A DNA stretch of 44,750 bases from Gloeophyllum trabeum ATCC 11539 (lineage: Eukaryota > Basidiomycota > Agaricomycetes > Gloeophyllales > Gloeophyllaceae): contig NW_006920416.1 of NCBI RefSeq assembly GCF_000344685.1, forward strand, positions 1,556,890 through 1,601,639, written 5' to 3'. The notes below the pieces were generated by a model. It worked only from the letters and a program-made list of their open reading frames with translations. It did no database searches and was not told the origin of the DNA. A program made the translations under genes and the position numbers. This document shows positions 10,766 through 25,625 of the stretch, in pieces. Numbering within the stretch: position 1 is the stretch's first letter; each line of letters opens with the position of its first letter.

Positions 10766-12058
10766 CTAACTCTCATTTACATGCACAACCAAGAACCCCG
10801 TAGGCGCGCGCACCAGCCCCTCCGCGTCCCCGACCTGCGCCTCGGCCAAGCCCGGCAGCCGCGCCACCTCCCGCAGCCCCGCGCCCCCGTCCACGCGCTC
10901 GAACACGCGTACCCCGCCGCCGTTCACGCCGCCCGCGACGAGGTACCGCTCGTCTGGCCCGAACAATATCATCCCGCGCACGTGGTGCAGGCCCGTCTTC
11001 ACCTCGCCGACGCGTGTCGGTGCGCTGGGCGGTGAGAGGGCGAAGATGGCGATGGTGTCCCCGCCGGGGGAGGGGTCGTTGCGGTTCGAGACGTAGAGAT
11101 GGGATGTGGGGAAGGAGGGGCTGGCGGGGGCGAGGAGGATTTCGGCGGCGAGCATGCCGAGGGGTACGCCGGGGGGGATGGGGGGTGCATCTGCGGAGAG
11201 AGGCGTTTTTGGGGTATCGCTCGCGTGCGAGGGCGCGGGTGCGGGGATGTGCGTTGGGTGGGAGGTTATGAAGGTGGGCTGCGAGGAGGCAGAGAGCGGG
11301 GGGAAGGAGTGTACTGCGAGCGTGTTGGAAAGCTCGAGCACCGTGTACAGGGTGCCCTCTTGGGACAGGTCAGTGAGCAGGCCCGTGGATCCGTGCAATA
11401 CGCTACGCACCGTGGACTACGACGTGTCTCGGCCCGCCGCCTGCCTGATAGTCGACCGCACCCGCAACGGACCAGCCGTTCTCTCGCTTCACGAGCCGCC
11501 AGGTCTTGTCCGCGCCTAAATCCGGTATGAGGACCTCCTCTCGCGAAGGAGGCTGGTAGACTTGGTGCGGATGCGAGGAGAGCTGGCGGTCCGGGTGCGG
11601 ACCGGTTCCCTGTAGTTGTATCGGTGCATGGGTTGCCTTGGAGGGGAGATAAGGCGAGGACGAGGAGAGAGGGATCGACTGGACCGTGCCAGACGAATAC
11701 TGGGGGAGTAGTTGGTTCATGTCAGGCAGACTCGTAGTACATGTTCAGAGCTCACATTTCCTATGATCAATCCCTGTCCTACCGCCAGGAGCGTACACGG
11801 GTCCGCCCCGCCGCTCTCAAGCACTCTCACAACAGTCCCCTTCCCCTCTTCGTCATACTTCACTTCCGCAACCTTCCCGTCCGCCTGTTCCAGCCCCGTA
11901 AACACTGTAGTCGGGTCGGACAGATGAGGCGTTATCCACGACGGATGGTGTCCGACCTCGACGCTGGACACGAGCCTGAGCGCAGGCGGGGACGTCGAGA
12001 ACTCGACGGTGTATATGCTCGAGGAGTAGGAGGCGACGAGGATGCGGTAGGTGGACAT
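10766..12058 (-). CDS. Lactonase-fold (7-bladed beta-propeller) protein, 394 aa
   Basis: Exons 12058-11756, 11699-11411 and 11358-10766, with introns of 56 and 52 nt and phases that close exactly. The start MSTYRILVASYSSSIYTVEF, followed by GHHPSWITPH, is typical of the Lactonase family (6-phosphogluconolactonase / cis,cis-muconate cyclase-like propellers). Later blades carry GGGPRHVVVH with ELSNTL, LYVSNRN, and HHVRGMILFGPDERYLVAGG, the recurring blade-end signatures. There is no signal peptide, so it is probably cytosolic. The substrate cannot be told from sequence; the fungal branch includes sugar-lactone and aromatic-catabolism lactonases. It lies between two tRNA-Ala genes on the same strand. 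Confidence 0.92.
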
Positions 12059-12541
12059 GGCGAGTTCAGGGATTGCAATGATTCGGACGGGCTCTTATCA
12101 GAGTCTGCGGACCGATCGATGTTTCCTCGGTTGTGCCGACAAAGTCCCGGCGTATGCAGACAGTCCGCCGATGCACGGTGCGCCGGACCCATCTAGTTTC
12201 ATCCAGTGAGGCTTTGATAGTATGTAGGATGAACAGATCAGGACACGGTTGAGGATGCACGACGGCAGCGCCACGGGCTCCGACCTCGCGTCGTCCTGCT
12301 ACAACAAGGTCAGCTCTCCGTGCGCTTCTTCACCGACGAACATTACACGTGCCTTCACTGGCAAGCGATGACTGTAAGATCAGAGTGTCAGGACTGTCTG
12401 GATCTTATGTGGGCAGTCTGAGCCTCGAGATGGTCGTACGGGTGGAAATACCCGACATGGTAGAGCGCCTTCTACTTGCATACGAATAATCCTTGCATGA
12501 CCCCCTTGAGCAAGAAAAGGATGGAGAGGCACTTTGCTAAG
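12059..12541. other. Intergenic: lactonase promoter and tRNA 3' flank
   Basis: No gene seen in 12059-12541. The part next to 12542 contains a T-run on the minus strand (near 12515-12520) suitable as the Pol III terminator of the second tRNA gene. Confidence 0.4.
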
Positions 12542-12624
12542 TGGACACTACCGGAATTGAACCGGTCCCCTCTCGCAAACATAACATGCTAAGCGAGCGT
12601 GATAACCATCTACACCAAGTGCCC
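12542..12624 (-). tRNA. tRNA-Ala(AGC), second copy, 9-nt intron
   Basis: The mature sequence is identical to that of the copy at 10599-10681, with the same G3:U70 acceptor pair, anticodon AGC and T-arm. Only the 9-nt intron differs (TGTTATGTT here, CTAGAAATC in the other copy). A TTTT tract follows on the minus strand about 25 nt downstream. The two genes bracket the lactonase-like gene at a spacing of about 1.9 kb. Confidence 0.95.
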
Positions 12625-12955
12625 ATACGGGTGATCGGTCCCTCGGCATAACCAGTCCCAAGAGTGGCTCATATACTATGTATAGGAGTGAAATATAAGG
12701 GAAAATTGTTAATAATGCCCTTTCCCATCTTGATTGAAGACAGGAAATCAATGCGCCTCCTAAATACGACTTAGTAAAATCGCTCATGCGCGGGAGCTAC
12801 TCCGAAAACCCGCTGTGGCACACCGTGCAAGGGATATTCCACTATCATATGGACAAGGTGATTTCTGATCACCATCATAAGGTGCGTGGGGACGAGTCAT
12901 CCACTCCCATCCTCACGGATTCCTCCTCACCTGAGGGGGCGTACATTTACACTAC
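12625..12955. other. Intergenic, no gene seen
   Basis: This is the upstream flank of the second tRNA gene and the 3' flank of the dehydrogenase gene. A short open frame on plus (12786 onward) is a shadow of the dehydrogenase gene and has no recognisable motif of its own. Confidence 0.4.
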
Positions 12956-13796
12956 TCATGTCGGAGTCGCCCCTGCATGCACAGCAACAGTAGAGCCCGT
13001 CATAAAACTCGCCTCGTCGCTCGCGAGGAACAGCATCACACTCGCCACCTCCCCCGGGTCGGCCAGCCTCCCCATCACATTCAGCGCCCCCATTGCCACC
13101 TTATCCTGCATCCCCCCGGGCGCCGCGTCCCAAAACACGCGCGTGTCCGTCGCCCCCGGCTGCACCGTGTTCACGCGTATGCCGTGCCTCGCGAACTCCT
13201 GCGCGCCCGCGAGGCCGAGCCCGCGCACGGCCCACTTGGACGCGACGTACGCGGAGAACGCGGGGTGGCCGTAGAGGGAGGCGACCGAGGAGGTGAGGAC
13301 GATGGAGCACCCCTTGCCCTTGTGCGGGGATGCGATCATGGCGGCAGCCGAGTGCTTCATGCCCAGCCAAGCTAAGGGAGCGGTGAGGCCTCGGGGAATC
13401 ACAACAAGTGCTGTGAATGGGGTACTCACGTCCTTTGACGTTCACGGCGAGTATCCTATCCAGCACGCTCTCGTCCGTCGTAAGCCACGGCTGCAGCAGG
13501 TGCGAGACACCCGCATTCAGCAACGCAACATCCAGCTTCCCCCACTTCTCCAAAGGTAGCTGACAACTCGCTTTCACATCCTTTTCCTTCGCCACATCTC
13601 CTCGAATGAACGTCACCGAGTCCTTGTATTGCTCCTTCAGCAGCTCAGCGTCTTTCTGGGCGGCCGAGAGGTCGATGTCGGCCAGAACCACCTTTGCCCC
13701 TTCAGCGAGGAACCTCTTCGTTGCTGCCAGACCTATCCCTCGCCCGGCACCAGTGATCAGGGCGACTTTGCCAGCGAGTCGACCCACGCCAGACAT
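12956..13796 (-). CDS. Short-chain dehydrogenase/reductase, 260 aa
   Basis: Two exons, 13796-13430 and 13371-12956, with one 58-nt intron, encode a 260-residue classical SDR. The cofactor motif TGAGRGIG is at residues 15-22. Asp40 at the end of beta-2 favours NAD(H). NAG is at 94-96 and the catalytic triad is Ser151, Tyr164 and Lys168 (YVASK). The C-terminal part with HGIRVNTVQPGATDTRV and the ending GGSTVAVHAG-like MTGSTVAVHAG is standard for the family. I chose ATG 13796 because it sits nine residues before the first beta-strand; the frame is open further upstream but unlike the family. The substrate cannot be assigned from sequence. It is probably cytosolic. Confidence 0.94.
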
Positions 13797-14191
13797 CTCG
13801 CAGGTGCGTCGACAGGACAAGGACGGACGAACACCGACGACGACGAGGCTGTGATAGACCGCTCGACGGCGAACTCGGGATTGATAGGCCCACCCACGTA
13901 CGCCCACAGGACATATCCGATGCTCCAGAAGACCGGTTGTGCCCACCTGACACTGATGAGACCGACGCTGCTGTTCTGCTTCCACTAACTCGCTCGATCG
14001 GGCTCCAGCGTGGAATACCGTGACATGCTCCGAGTGTACGCGGCTCAAGCCTACCATCGTTCACCTTTCGATGAAGGTGAGTAACGTAAGGTGCTTCATA
14101 CAGATATCGGCGTTGCATTATAAGTCTACAGTGTGTGCACGCAATGAATAATGATAGTACCTCCACATTGTGTCCTTTGACGATCCAGAAT
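13797..14191. other. Intergenic: dehydrogenase upstream region and ATPase 3' flank
   Basis: 395 bases with no gene of its own. Long open frames here are upstream extensions of the dehydrogenase frame and show no conserved sequence. Confidence 0.4.
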
Positions 14192-18153
<3,962 letters not shown>

Positions 18154-18421
18154 TATAGCGTACGTTTGGGATAGTGCGGGACCATGAACTGTCAGGACAT
18201 AAACATAGCCTTCAGACTTGGGCGGATGCGCTGTCAGCGTGTCGCATTAGACGCGACTGCGGGAAACGCGCGAACCTTGGCGCGGACGCGTCTTGAATCC
18301 CACCGTGCTAACGTTGTCCTCGACATTTCATAATTGCATTAATGCTGAGACACATGCACCGTAGAGTACTAATGCATGCGAGCTGGACCCGCAGAAAGCG
18401 AAGCGAAAAAATCCACGAAAT

Positions 18422-20906
18422 TCACTTAGTAGGACGACCGCCACTCAGTCGGATGCGTATATCCAGCTCATCCTCCAGAATCGCCCGTCGGACGCTCATC
18501 TCTTCCGTACGGCTGCCCTCCTCTTCGCCCAGTTCTGGAGAGCCGGACTCGTACACGTCCTCCTGGCTTTTCGGCTTCGGTACCCTGCTTGACCTTCTTG
18601 GGGTGCAAGACGGCTCGCGTTTATGGGCGGAGGCCTCTGGGTTATCGAGTACTGGTCCAAGAGATGGGCTGACACTTGTAGACTGCTTGACGCGTTTGCG
18701 TTTCTTATTGCGCTGGGGTGTCCTCGTCGCGGTCGTAACAGGCGCACCACCTGACAAACCGGCAAGGGACCGGTTGAATTCGTGGTCGTACCATATACAC
18801 TCCAGTGCCCACACCTCAATGGCCTGTTCGGATTATATTAACGGTTATGATCAGGTAGTGATATTCGAGACATGCCTCATCGCCTCTTTCGAAAGCGTCT
18901 ATGACATCTTCCACTGTCAGGCCTGCAGTCGAGACAAGCCCGGTCTTGATTTCTTCGACCGTGGCGTTAGTGACAGGTCTGGACTGTTTCCGCAAGTAAA
19001 TCCTTGCCCGGATCGCCACGTAGTGTGGCGACTTTTTCGCCTTGAGAACCTTCGCCGACCACCACTCCTTCACCTGAGGGTCCGCTCACTTTCAGTTTCA
19101 ACGCTTAAACCGAGAGCAGTCAAACCCTACCTTTGGTCTCTGAGCCCTAAACTCCGCCGCCGAAAAACGCCCAACATGCCGGAAAGCATAGTCTCCCAGA
19201 TACTCCCATCCAGCGGTCTTCTTCTGCTGTGTCCTCCCCTCCTCATCCTCCACCTTCACGGTCATCGACCTGGGGCGGAACACCGCCCACCACGGTCTCT
19301 CCGCCAGCTCCATATGCATCGAGAACAGGACCCCCGGCTCGCCTGGGTGACGCGGCATATACGGATTCCGATCCAATTGCGGCCATACAACGCCCCACGT
19401 CGAGCCGTCCCAGTTCTTGTTCGCGGGTAGTCTCGAGCCCGGCGCGGGTGTGATAGGTACGAGGAACTTCATGGTGCTGCCCTTCGCGGCGCGGCTGAAG
19501 GCGAGCCGGGTGACGAGGTTGCTCCCCGTCGCCACGGGGAGGGGCTTGAGGCCATCTAGGTGCCGGTTGAGCGTGTCGCCGGACGCGACGATGGTTTCTT
19601 CAACTTTGATCCGGACGGGGGTCTGCACAGGAGAGTCAGAAAGGGGAAGCTGGTGATGGTTAAGGAGGTCACGTACACTGTCCATTGTATCCCTTCCGCG
19701 GAGGCGGAGAACGGGGCTGGCAGCCCGGCTCCCTTCCTCCTCAGAATCCGTCAGGTCCGTCAGCTCTGAACCCCATCCATCCATGTCCTGGTAAAACAAA
19801 TTTGACATGCGCTATAGAGGCAAGATACCGGGACCAAGATATGAACTCACATCGTCAACCCCTCCACCTGGCCCCGCATCAGAGAAGTCGACAGAGACAG
19901 ACCGGCTTGACAAGGGAGTAGGCGGCAAGACGGGGTCCGAGGGAGACTGAATCGCGAAAGCAAGCAAGTTAGGTCCCTTGCAGAGCGAAACGAGACTTCT
20001 CCAATGTACCTGCGAACGTTTGCGTTTCAGAGAGAGCGATGGCGGGGGCGGGGGCAAACAGTCAACGGCAGTGATAACAACTTCGTCTGCGCCGTTTAGA
20101 TCCTGAAGGACCGTTGTCACAGGAACGCTAGAGTATAGAGAAAGTGTAGGTCATACCATGCCGTCCGGTATGAACCTTGAGAAATCGATCAAGTCCTCTG
20201 CTTTCGCTTCGGATTCAGGCTCGGCACCATCTTGCGCTCGACTCGTACCGCGAGAGCTCTCCGAGTCCGCGTCTCTGTCCAATGCACCGATCCTGGACGC
20301 TGGTCTCGGTTTGGAACGTATGGTTGAAAGCTAGATACCATTGGTTTAGCCTGCATGAAATGATTTGTAGAACACAAACATCACTGTCATCTTTGCGGAT
20401 AGCGCTGGCACCCTCTCCATTTTCCTATGTGTATGTTAGGTAGGATCAGTTCGATAGAGCGCTCAACTATAATTTACAAGGCCTACCTTCTTGATAACTG
20501 GGGTCTCATAGTCATCTGCAGGTAAGTCAATCACGCCATCACCGCTGTTCTGGAGAACACTGGATGGCTGGTAGCTATTAGCGCTCGACGGTATGGGCTG
20601 TCGCCATGCGAATGCATTGGCAAAGTGAATCGGGCGTTGAAATACCAAGACTCTCTCAGTCTTCCACCGGGCTGACGGAGGACCATTCGTGCTATTCTGA
20701 CTACGCTCTAAGTCAGATACTTTCAGTTCCAGTCGCTCAACCTTCGTCTCGAGCATCGTTGCCTTGTCTCGAAACTTCACCATTTCCCGGTGGAAATGGT
20801 CACGCTGCTTTTCCACTTCACGGATATCTGTGCTGAGGCGAGAGGCCTGTTCTTGCCAATGCAACTTCTCCTGGACAAGAGTTTTCACGCCCTCTAGCTC
20901 TAACAT
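18422..20906 (-). CDS. Coiled-coil DUF6697-like protein, one module (copy delta), 676 aa
   Basis: Nine exons close perfectly: 20906-20487, 20424-20380, 20330-20157, 20102-20010, 19946-19851, 19787-19677, 19622-19131, 19073-18876 and 18823-18422. Order of parts: N-terminal coiled coil (residues about 1-75, with REVEKQRDHF); SIM-like GVIDLPADD near 130; acidic linkers; basic LKRKRSQ; SUMO-consensus IKVEE; then the module with LPANKNWDGSTWGVVWP, NPYMPRHPGEPGVLFSM, WEYLGDYAFRHVGRFSAAEF, a basic helical segment, and ALECIWYDHEFNRSL. The C-terminus is basic (NKKRKRVK) then acidic. The domain matches my memory of Agaricomycete DUF6697; its function is unknown. Intron 8 (18824-18875) has a GC donor. 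This is probably the ancestral single-module type and is likely nuclear. Confidence 0.9.
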
Positions 20907-21218
20907 GACGCGAGATTGCGTATGAGAAAGGTCAGCGAAGTGGGGATACAGATGGATAGAAAATCCGAATAACAACGATTCCGACGAAGGTTATAGTGTA
21001 AAGGTACCGAGGTGGCTTCCGCGCTGAAATCTGAGATTCACACACATGTACATGTACATCGGCGATTGTGACACTGGCCAGGGTACAACTGCTACGCATA
21101 CCGAGAAGTCAATATAACAATGCAGAATACATTGTACAATAAGGAGGAGTTCTTAATAATCTTGCGATCACTGGCGCATACTAGTATATTCGACGTCAAA
21201 CAAATGTCCGCCCATTTG
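20907..21218. other. Short intergenic between copies delta and gamma
   Basis: 312 bases containing the promoter of delta and the 3' end of gamma. Nothing else was recognised. Confidence 0.4.
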
Positions 21219-24200
21219 TTAGGGCTCGTATTCTGATCCATCATCGGTATCCGAATGGAGACTGTCGTATGCGTCCGGGTTCGTGAACAAGGCCTGTAAT
21301 ACTTCGTCGAAAGACGTGCATTCCAGTGTTAGCACATGGACTACCTTGCAGGGTGTCAGGCAATCGCGGGAGGAAGATGCTACGGACACACCTGTGCGCC
21401 GGTCCTGAGAGCTTCATTTGCTGCGGCAAGACTGGAGTATTTTCCGGTCTGCAACATACGGTCAATCAAGCTGTCTCGTACCTTACAATAGAGGTGTGAG
21501 ATGTCGTTGCTGCAGGGAGAAAATTGCATCCTACATCGTAAGGCATGGTCTCCGTTTCACTCGTACTCAGATCGCCAGCATGACGCAAAACATAGTCCCC
21601 CATGTACTCCAATACCGAACACGGCCAAGCTCTTGACAGACAGAATATTGAGTACATCTGTCTTTGCATCAGATCCAGATCCAGGGCAAACACGAGGCCA
21701 GGGCTACCGGGGTCTGGCGGCATATCGGGGTTTTCTAAGAACAGGGCGTACCATGGTGGCTCGGTTCCGCCATCATTGTGCCGAAGGATTCTGGGGCGAG
21801 GAAGGATAGAGGTCAGTTGGTCCTGCACTGTGCAAGGCCACAGTTGTTGGAACTTTGGGAGGGACACAGGAGTACTATGTGGAACAGTATGCAGTGACTT
21901 AAGACCCTGTAAGCATGTCTCTGCCTGTCCAAATGTCATGGTTGGCAGGACACTATGGGTAAACATGGATCAATCCAGTGGTCTTTATATGTAAGAAGGG
22001 GAGTTACCCTAGAGGTTCTATCAGCAGATGATGCAACTTGTGGTCTGACTTGACACCCGGACAGGGATGGATGATGAGAAACAACAGGAGGAACACCTTG
22101 ACTTGCACCTGTCACCTGCTTATCTCGAGCGGCTACTGTCTTTGGAGGAGGCACCAGAGAAGCAAGCGAATTGTTCAACTCTCTATCATACTTCTGGCAT
22201 TCCATCACCACAATTCGGCCACTCTGCAGCATGATGTTAGATATAAGTAGCCAAGCTAGGTATTTCATACATACAAGCTGGCAACCTTTGAATGCCTTTT
22301 TCAGATGTTGCACCATCTCTGTTGAACAAGAGCCTTTCCTCAACCGAAACCGCACAATATGTGACGGTTCTTCATTAAGATGTCCAATAGCATGCAGAGC
22401 GTAGTCTCCAAGGTACTCCCATCTCTTCAGATCCTTGACACTATCAAGAGAGTGGAATACTGGATACAGTCCCTCTGAAACCAGACCCAGATCAGGTACT
22501 ATTATCAATCCAGGCAAACCTGGCTTGATGGGGAGCCAGTGCTGGCGGCCAGAATGCAGGAAAAGAGCTTCCCATTTGGACTGATCTCTGTTTTTATCCG
22601 CGGGCAATTTCCCAGAGGAGGGATAAATTGTACCTGTGTATTTTGAACGATCCATTCGGCATATTTGCGCGAACTCTGCGTGGATGAACAGCTTACTGGG
22701 CTCTGAACACTTTCAGGAAACTTCGAATTGGATCTTCAGGCGGATGCATAGTTGCCTCGTTTGGTCCACCCTGGAGAAACGAGCGCCATGAGTGCACATG
22801 CAATGGGACCTAAGCTCGGTGAATATGCCGAGTTATTGCTTACTTGATTTTGAAACTCTTCGACCTCTTGAGAAGGCGAATGACGATTGGATACAGCAAC
22901 TAGAGTCAGCGGAACATCTCCCTGCACCACCTGCGCCATAACCAAGCTACTTGGACCGGAATCATGGGGTTTTGAGGACAGCTGGTGAGAATTAGAGACA
23001 AAGAGAGACAGATTAACATCTCTGTGCATTGCTACCGCCGTCACTGCATCGGTTTCTCCGGAGCTCCCGCACACCTGCCCAATCACTTGTGACGCCGAAG
23101 TGGCAAAAACAGCCTGGCAATGTCATTCAAGAATCAAGGATTCCTCGAGTCGTAATGGACCACTTACCGTATGAGCCACACATGGATCATTAGCGAGTAC
23201 CGCAGGGATACTGGTGCTCTGGCTGCCTCCTGGAATAGCGAGTTGAGAGGATGACGGACGACTCCTTGCAGGAGCGGATACTTCCCCCGCTGGACCCTAG
23301 GAAAATATATGTTGACGAATCATACCATTATAAAAGCAATACTACATGGACATACAGGCGCACGCTTTCGTTCATTATCAGTCAGCAGAGCACAGGTCTG
23401 CTCGTTCGCGGGCAGGGTCTACACGCATCATAAAGGACCAGTTTCAGTGAAATGAACGGATGTGAACGTACACTGAGCTGTGGCGTTAACCCTCCACGGG
23501 AAGGTGTAGAATGATTCATTATGCAAGTACTTGATGTATTTTTCTCGACCTTGACCCGCCTTGGTCGAGGGGGGATGATCTCCCGAAGCAAGCCGCTCGG
23601 TATCAATAGGAGCAGAAGGTCGCTCAAGACATAATACAGTGGAAGGTTCTTTTGCCGAAGTACCCACTGGTGTCCTCTGTTCAGAGGATGTTCCATGCTG
23701 GGAGATGGACGACTACAATTTAAGATGTAAAAGCAACCAGAATACACTCACACTTACACTTTGACCCACGACCGCCTGCCACGATAGCGAAGACGCATGA
23801 GCGGGGCCACTGCGTGAAACTGCGGCATCTATATCACCTCTCGGTCGTTTAGAGACTATGGGTCGGTCTTCCGGCACTTCCGTACAATTCTCAGGAGTCC
23901 TAGGTCGTTTAATTTTCGCTAGCGTCGGGGATTCCGCCCCACTAGATCGTGAGGAGGGCAGTCCATTGGATGCCTGGACCTACGCTGGTGGAGATGGAAC
24001 TTAGCTCGAGGAGTGCGAGATACATCGAGAACTTACAGAATCGCTCGCTGTAAAGTCCAACGCTGGAGGACGGGCGACAATACTGTCCACCACTACCTCC
24101 GACATGGCATCTTCCACCTTGGCTCGTGCTGCAGCCGGTTGACTATCCAATACCAAATTCGCTGTACTCTTCACAGCAGGTGGAGGAGCAGGCGGGACAG

Positions 24201-25019
24201 CATCGGGGAGCCTCGTCGGCTGAGCTGGTATGTTCATCTGTAGTTTCAGCTATATATGAGATTAGCGATTGGAAAGATAGACACTGAAGGCATCTGAACT
24301 CACGGGGTTACTCGTCTCCTCAGTAGACTTGGCCAGTGCGGACACCGGCGAAGAATGCCACTGAACGGACAGTGTCGATACTGATGATGCAGCGGGTACG
24401 TGGCTTTGACGGGCAGCGCTAGGACCAGTTGAAGAAGTGCATGAGATAGCATGCTGCCCGACGCCTTCGCTATGTGTTTGGGGGTTTCTTCGTACCCCTT
24501 GAGATGATAAGTAACAGTTATCGTACAGCGCAACCTAGCATTGAGTGATATTCTCACCACGTGTCTGCTGGTCTGGAACATCATCAAGCGTCAGGTCGAT
24601 GACTTCCTCTTGCTTGATTTTAGGATGTCCAGGCGCTGGCAGCTGTGTCACGATCGAGGCAGAGGCATGGTCCTTCTGCTCAAGATACTCAACCTGGTGC
24701 TACTGTATCAGATACCGAAGATCCTTACACTCGAATCCGCTGTAGCTGTGGTGCTCGTTGATAGTGCTTTTCTTCCATCAGAAGTAGTGGTTGCGCGAGC
24801 CAGCCTGGCACTCTCTTGTCGAGCTGCCCTCAGTGACCGTTCCAAATTGAAACTAGTGACTTGGAGCCTCTCATTCTCCGACTCGAGTCGGGCTGCTTTC
24901 TCGCGGTGTCTCATCATCTCTGCCATGAATCGATCCCTCTGGTTTTCCACCTCTGCCAAGTCTCTTCGGAGGCTCTCATTCTCGTTTTGGAGATCCTCGA
25001 GCTCGCTTGAATGATCCAT
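21219..25019 (-). pseudogene. Two-module coiled-coil DUF6697-like paralogue with frame disruptions (copy gamma)
   Basis: Start at ATG 25019 (MDHSSELEDLQNENESL), then a coiled coil with VENQRDRFMAEMMRHREK, and IKQEEVIDLTLDD at about 24580-24622. Exons with AKVEDAMSEVVVDSIVA (24237-24037) and RVKVEKNT (about 23550) follow. Module 1 is at about 22655-22116 (LPADKNRDQSKWEALFL, WEYLGDYALH, VVMECQKYDRELNNSL). Module 2 is at about 21966-21219 (YALFLENPDMPPD, YMGDYVLRHAGDLS, LTLECTSFDEVL), ending DTDDGSEYEP-stop. Two lesions are visible against the sister copies. A one-base excess in a G6 run at 23569-23574 shifts the frame before RVKVE. A frame break at about 22696-22712 falls inside exon 22770-22275, whose 496-nt length does not fit the flanking phases. 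The junction between the two modules is also unresolved. It is either a decaying copy or has assembly indels. Confidence 0.8.
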
Positions 25020-25033
25020 ACTAGGCAGCCTTG

Positions 25034-25567
25034 TCAATAGCTAGAATTTAAATGGAGACAGCGCAGTAGATCCAAGTCAGCCTGAACCTGCCGACAGTCG
25101 CCTGCGACGGAAGATTCATTCAACGCAAATTCAACGGAAGGAAGCAGATAGGGTGGTGCGAAATCATGATAAGCCGGACATTCCCGAATGTCGGTGGCAG
25201 TGCCCGACGAGTCAAGTTCCTCAACATCGTACGAGTCTCCACGGCCTGAAGTTGCGACGCAGAAATAGCCCATACCATCCGTACAGATGTCAGTACCCAT
25301 CTGGTGGAGTGACACATACGACCGATCTGTCCATTCGGTACGTCGCAGTCGACGGACCTTTCTGACTCTGTCCGCTCTAGCCTCTAGGGCTAGAGACGGG
25401 GGAAATGCCTCAGCGACAATGGAATCCACAATGGCTTGGAGGATGGTTCTGCTCGCGATTCGGGATACCTTCGGGCTGTCATTGGGGAATTCTCCTCGAA
25501 ATGCGAACATTCGGTCATTATTATCGCTGGCAACCAACGACCGCAGTTGCAGGATTATTGCATTCAT
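25034..25567 (-). CDS. Hypothetical 177-aa ORF between copies beta and gamma
   Basis: An uninterrupted ATG-initiated frame on the same strand as the array fills nearly the whole 606-bp interval between gamma and beta. The product (start MNAIILQLRSLVASDN, later RADRVRKVRRLRR and SYVSLHQMGTDIC) matches nothing I recognise, has no membrane segment and lacks the array's domain. It may be a small gene, a 5' leader frame of gamma, or chance. Its 3' end is 15 bp from the gamma start codon, which argues against an independent transcription unit. Confidence 0.3.
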   Translation of the reverse strand: MNAIILQLRSLVASDNNDRMFAFRGEFPNDSPKVSRIASRTILQAIVDSIVAEAFPPSLALEARADRVRKVRRLRRTEWTDRSYVSLHQMGTDICTDGMGYFCVATSGRGDSYDVEELDSSGTATDIRECPAYHDFAPPYLLPSVEFALNESSVAGDCRQVQADLDLLRCLHLNSSY

Positions 25568-25625
25568 TAAGCACTTCTAGCACTTAGTCTGCTCAGGACA
25601 CATCGACAAAGAGGTACCAGCCATG

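Noticed and set aside
10999..12196. Plus-strand and alternative minus frames over the lactonase gene
   Set aside because: Low-complexity shadows; the minus-strand three-exon model explains the region fully.
13101..13370. Extension of the first dehydrogenase exon through the intron into an Arg/His-rich C-terminus
   Set aside because: The 58-nt intron restores the conserved YVASK half of the protein; the read-through frame is not SDR-like.
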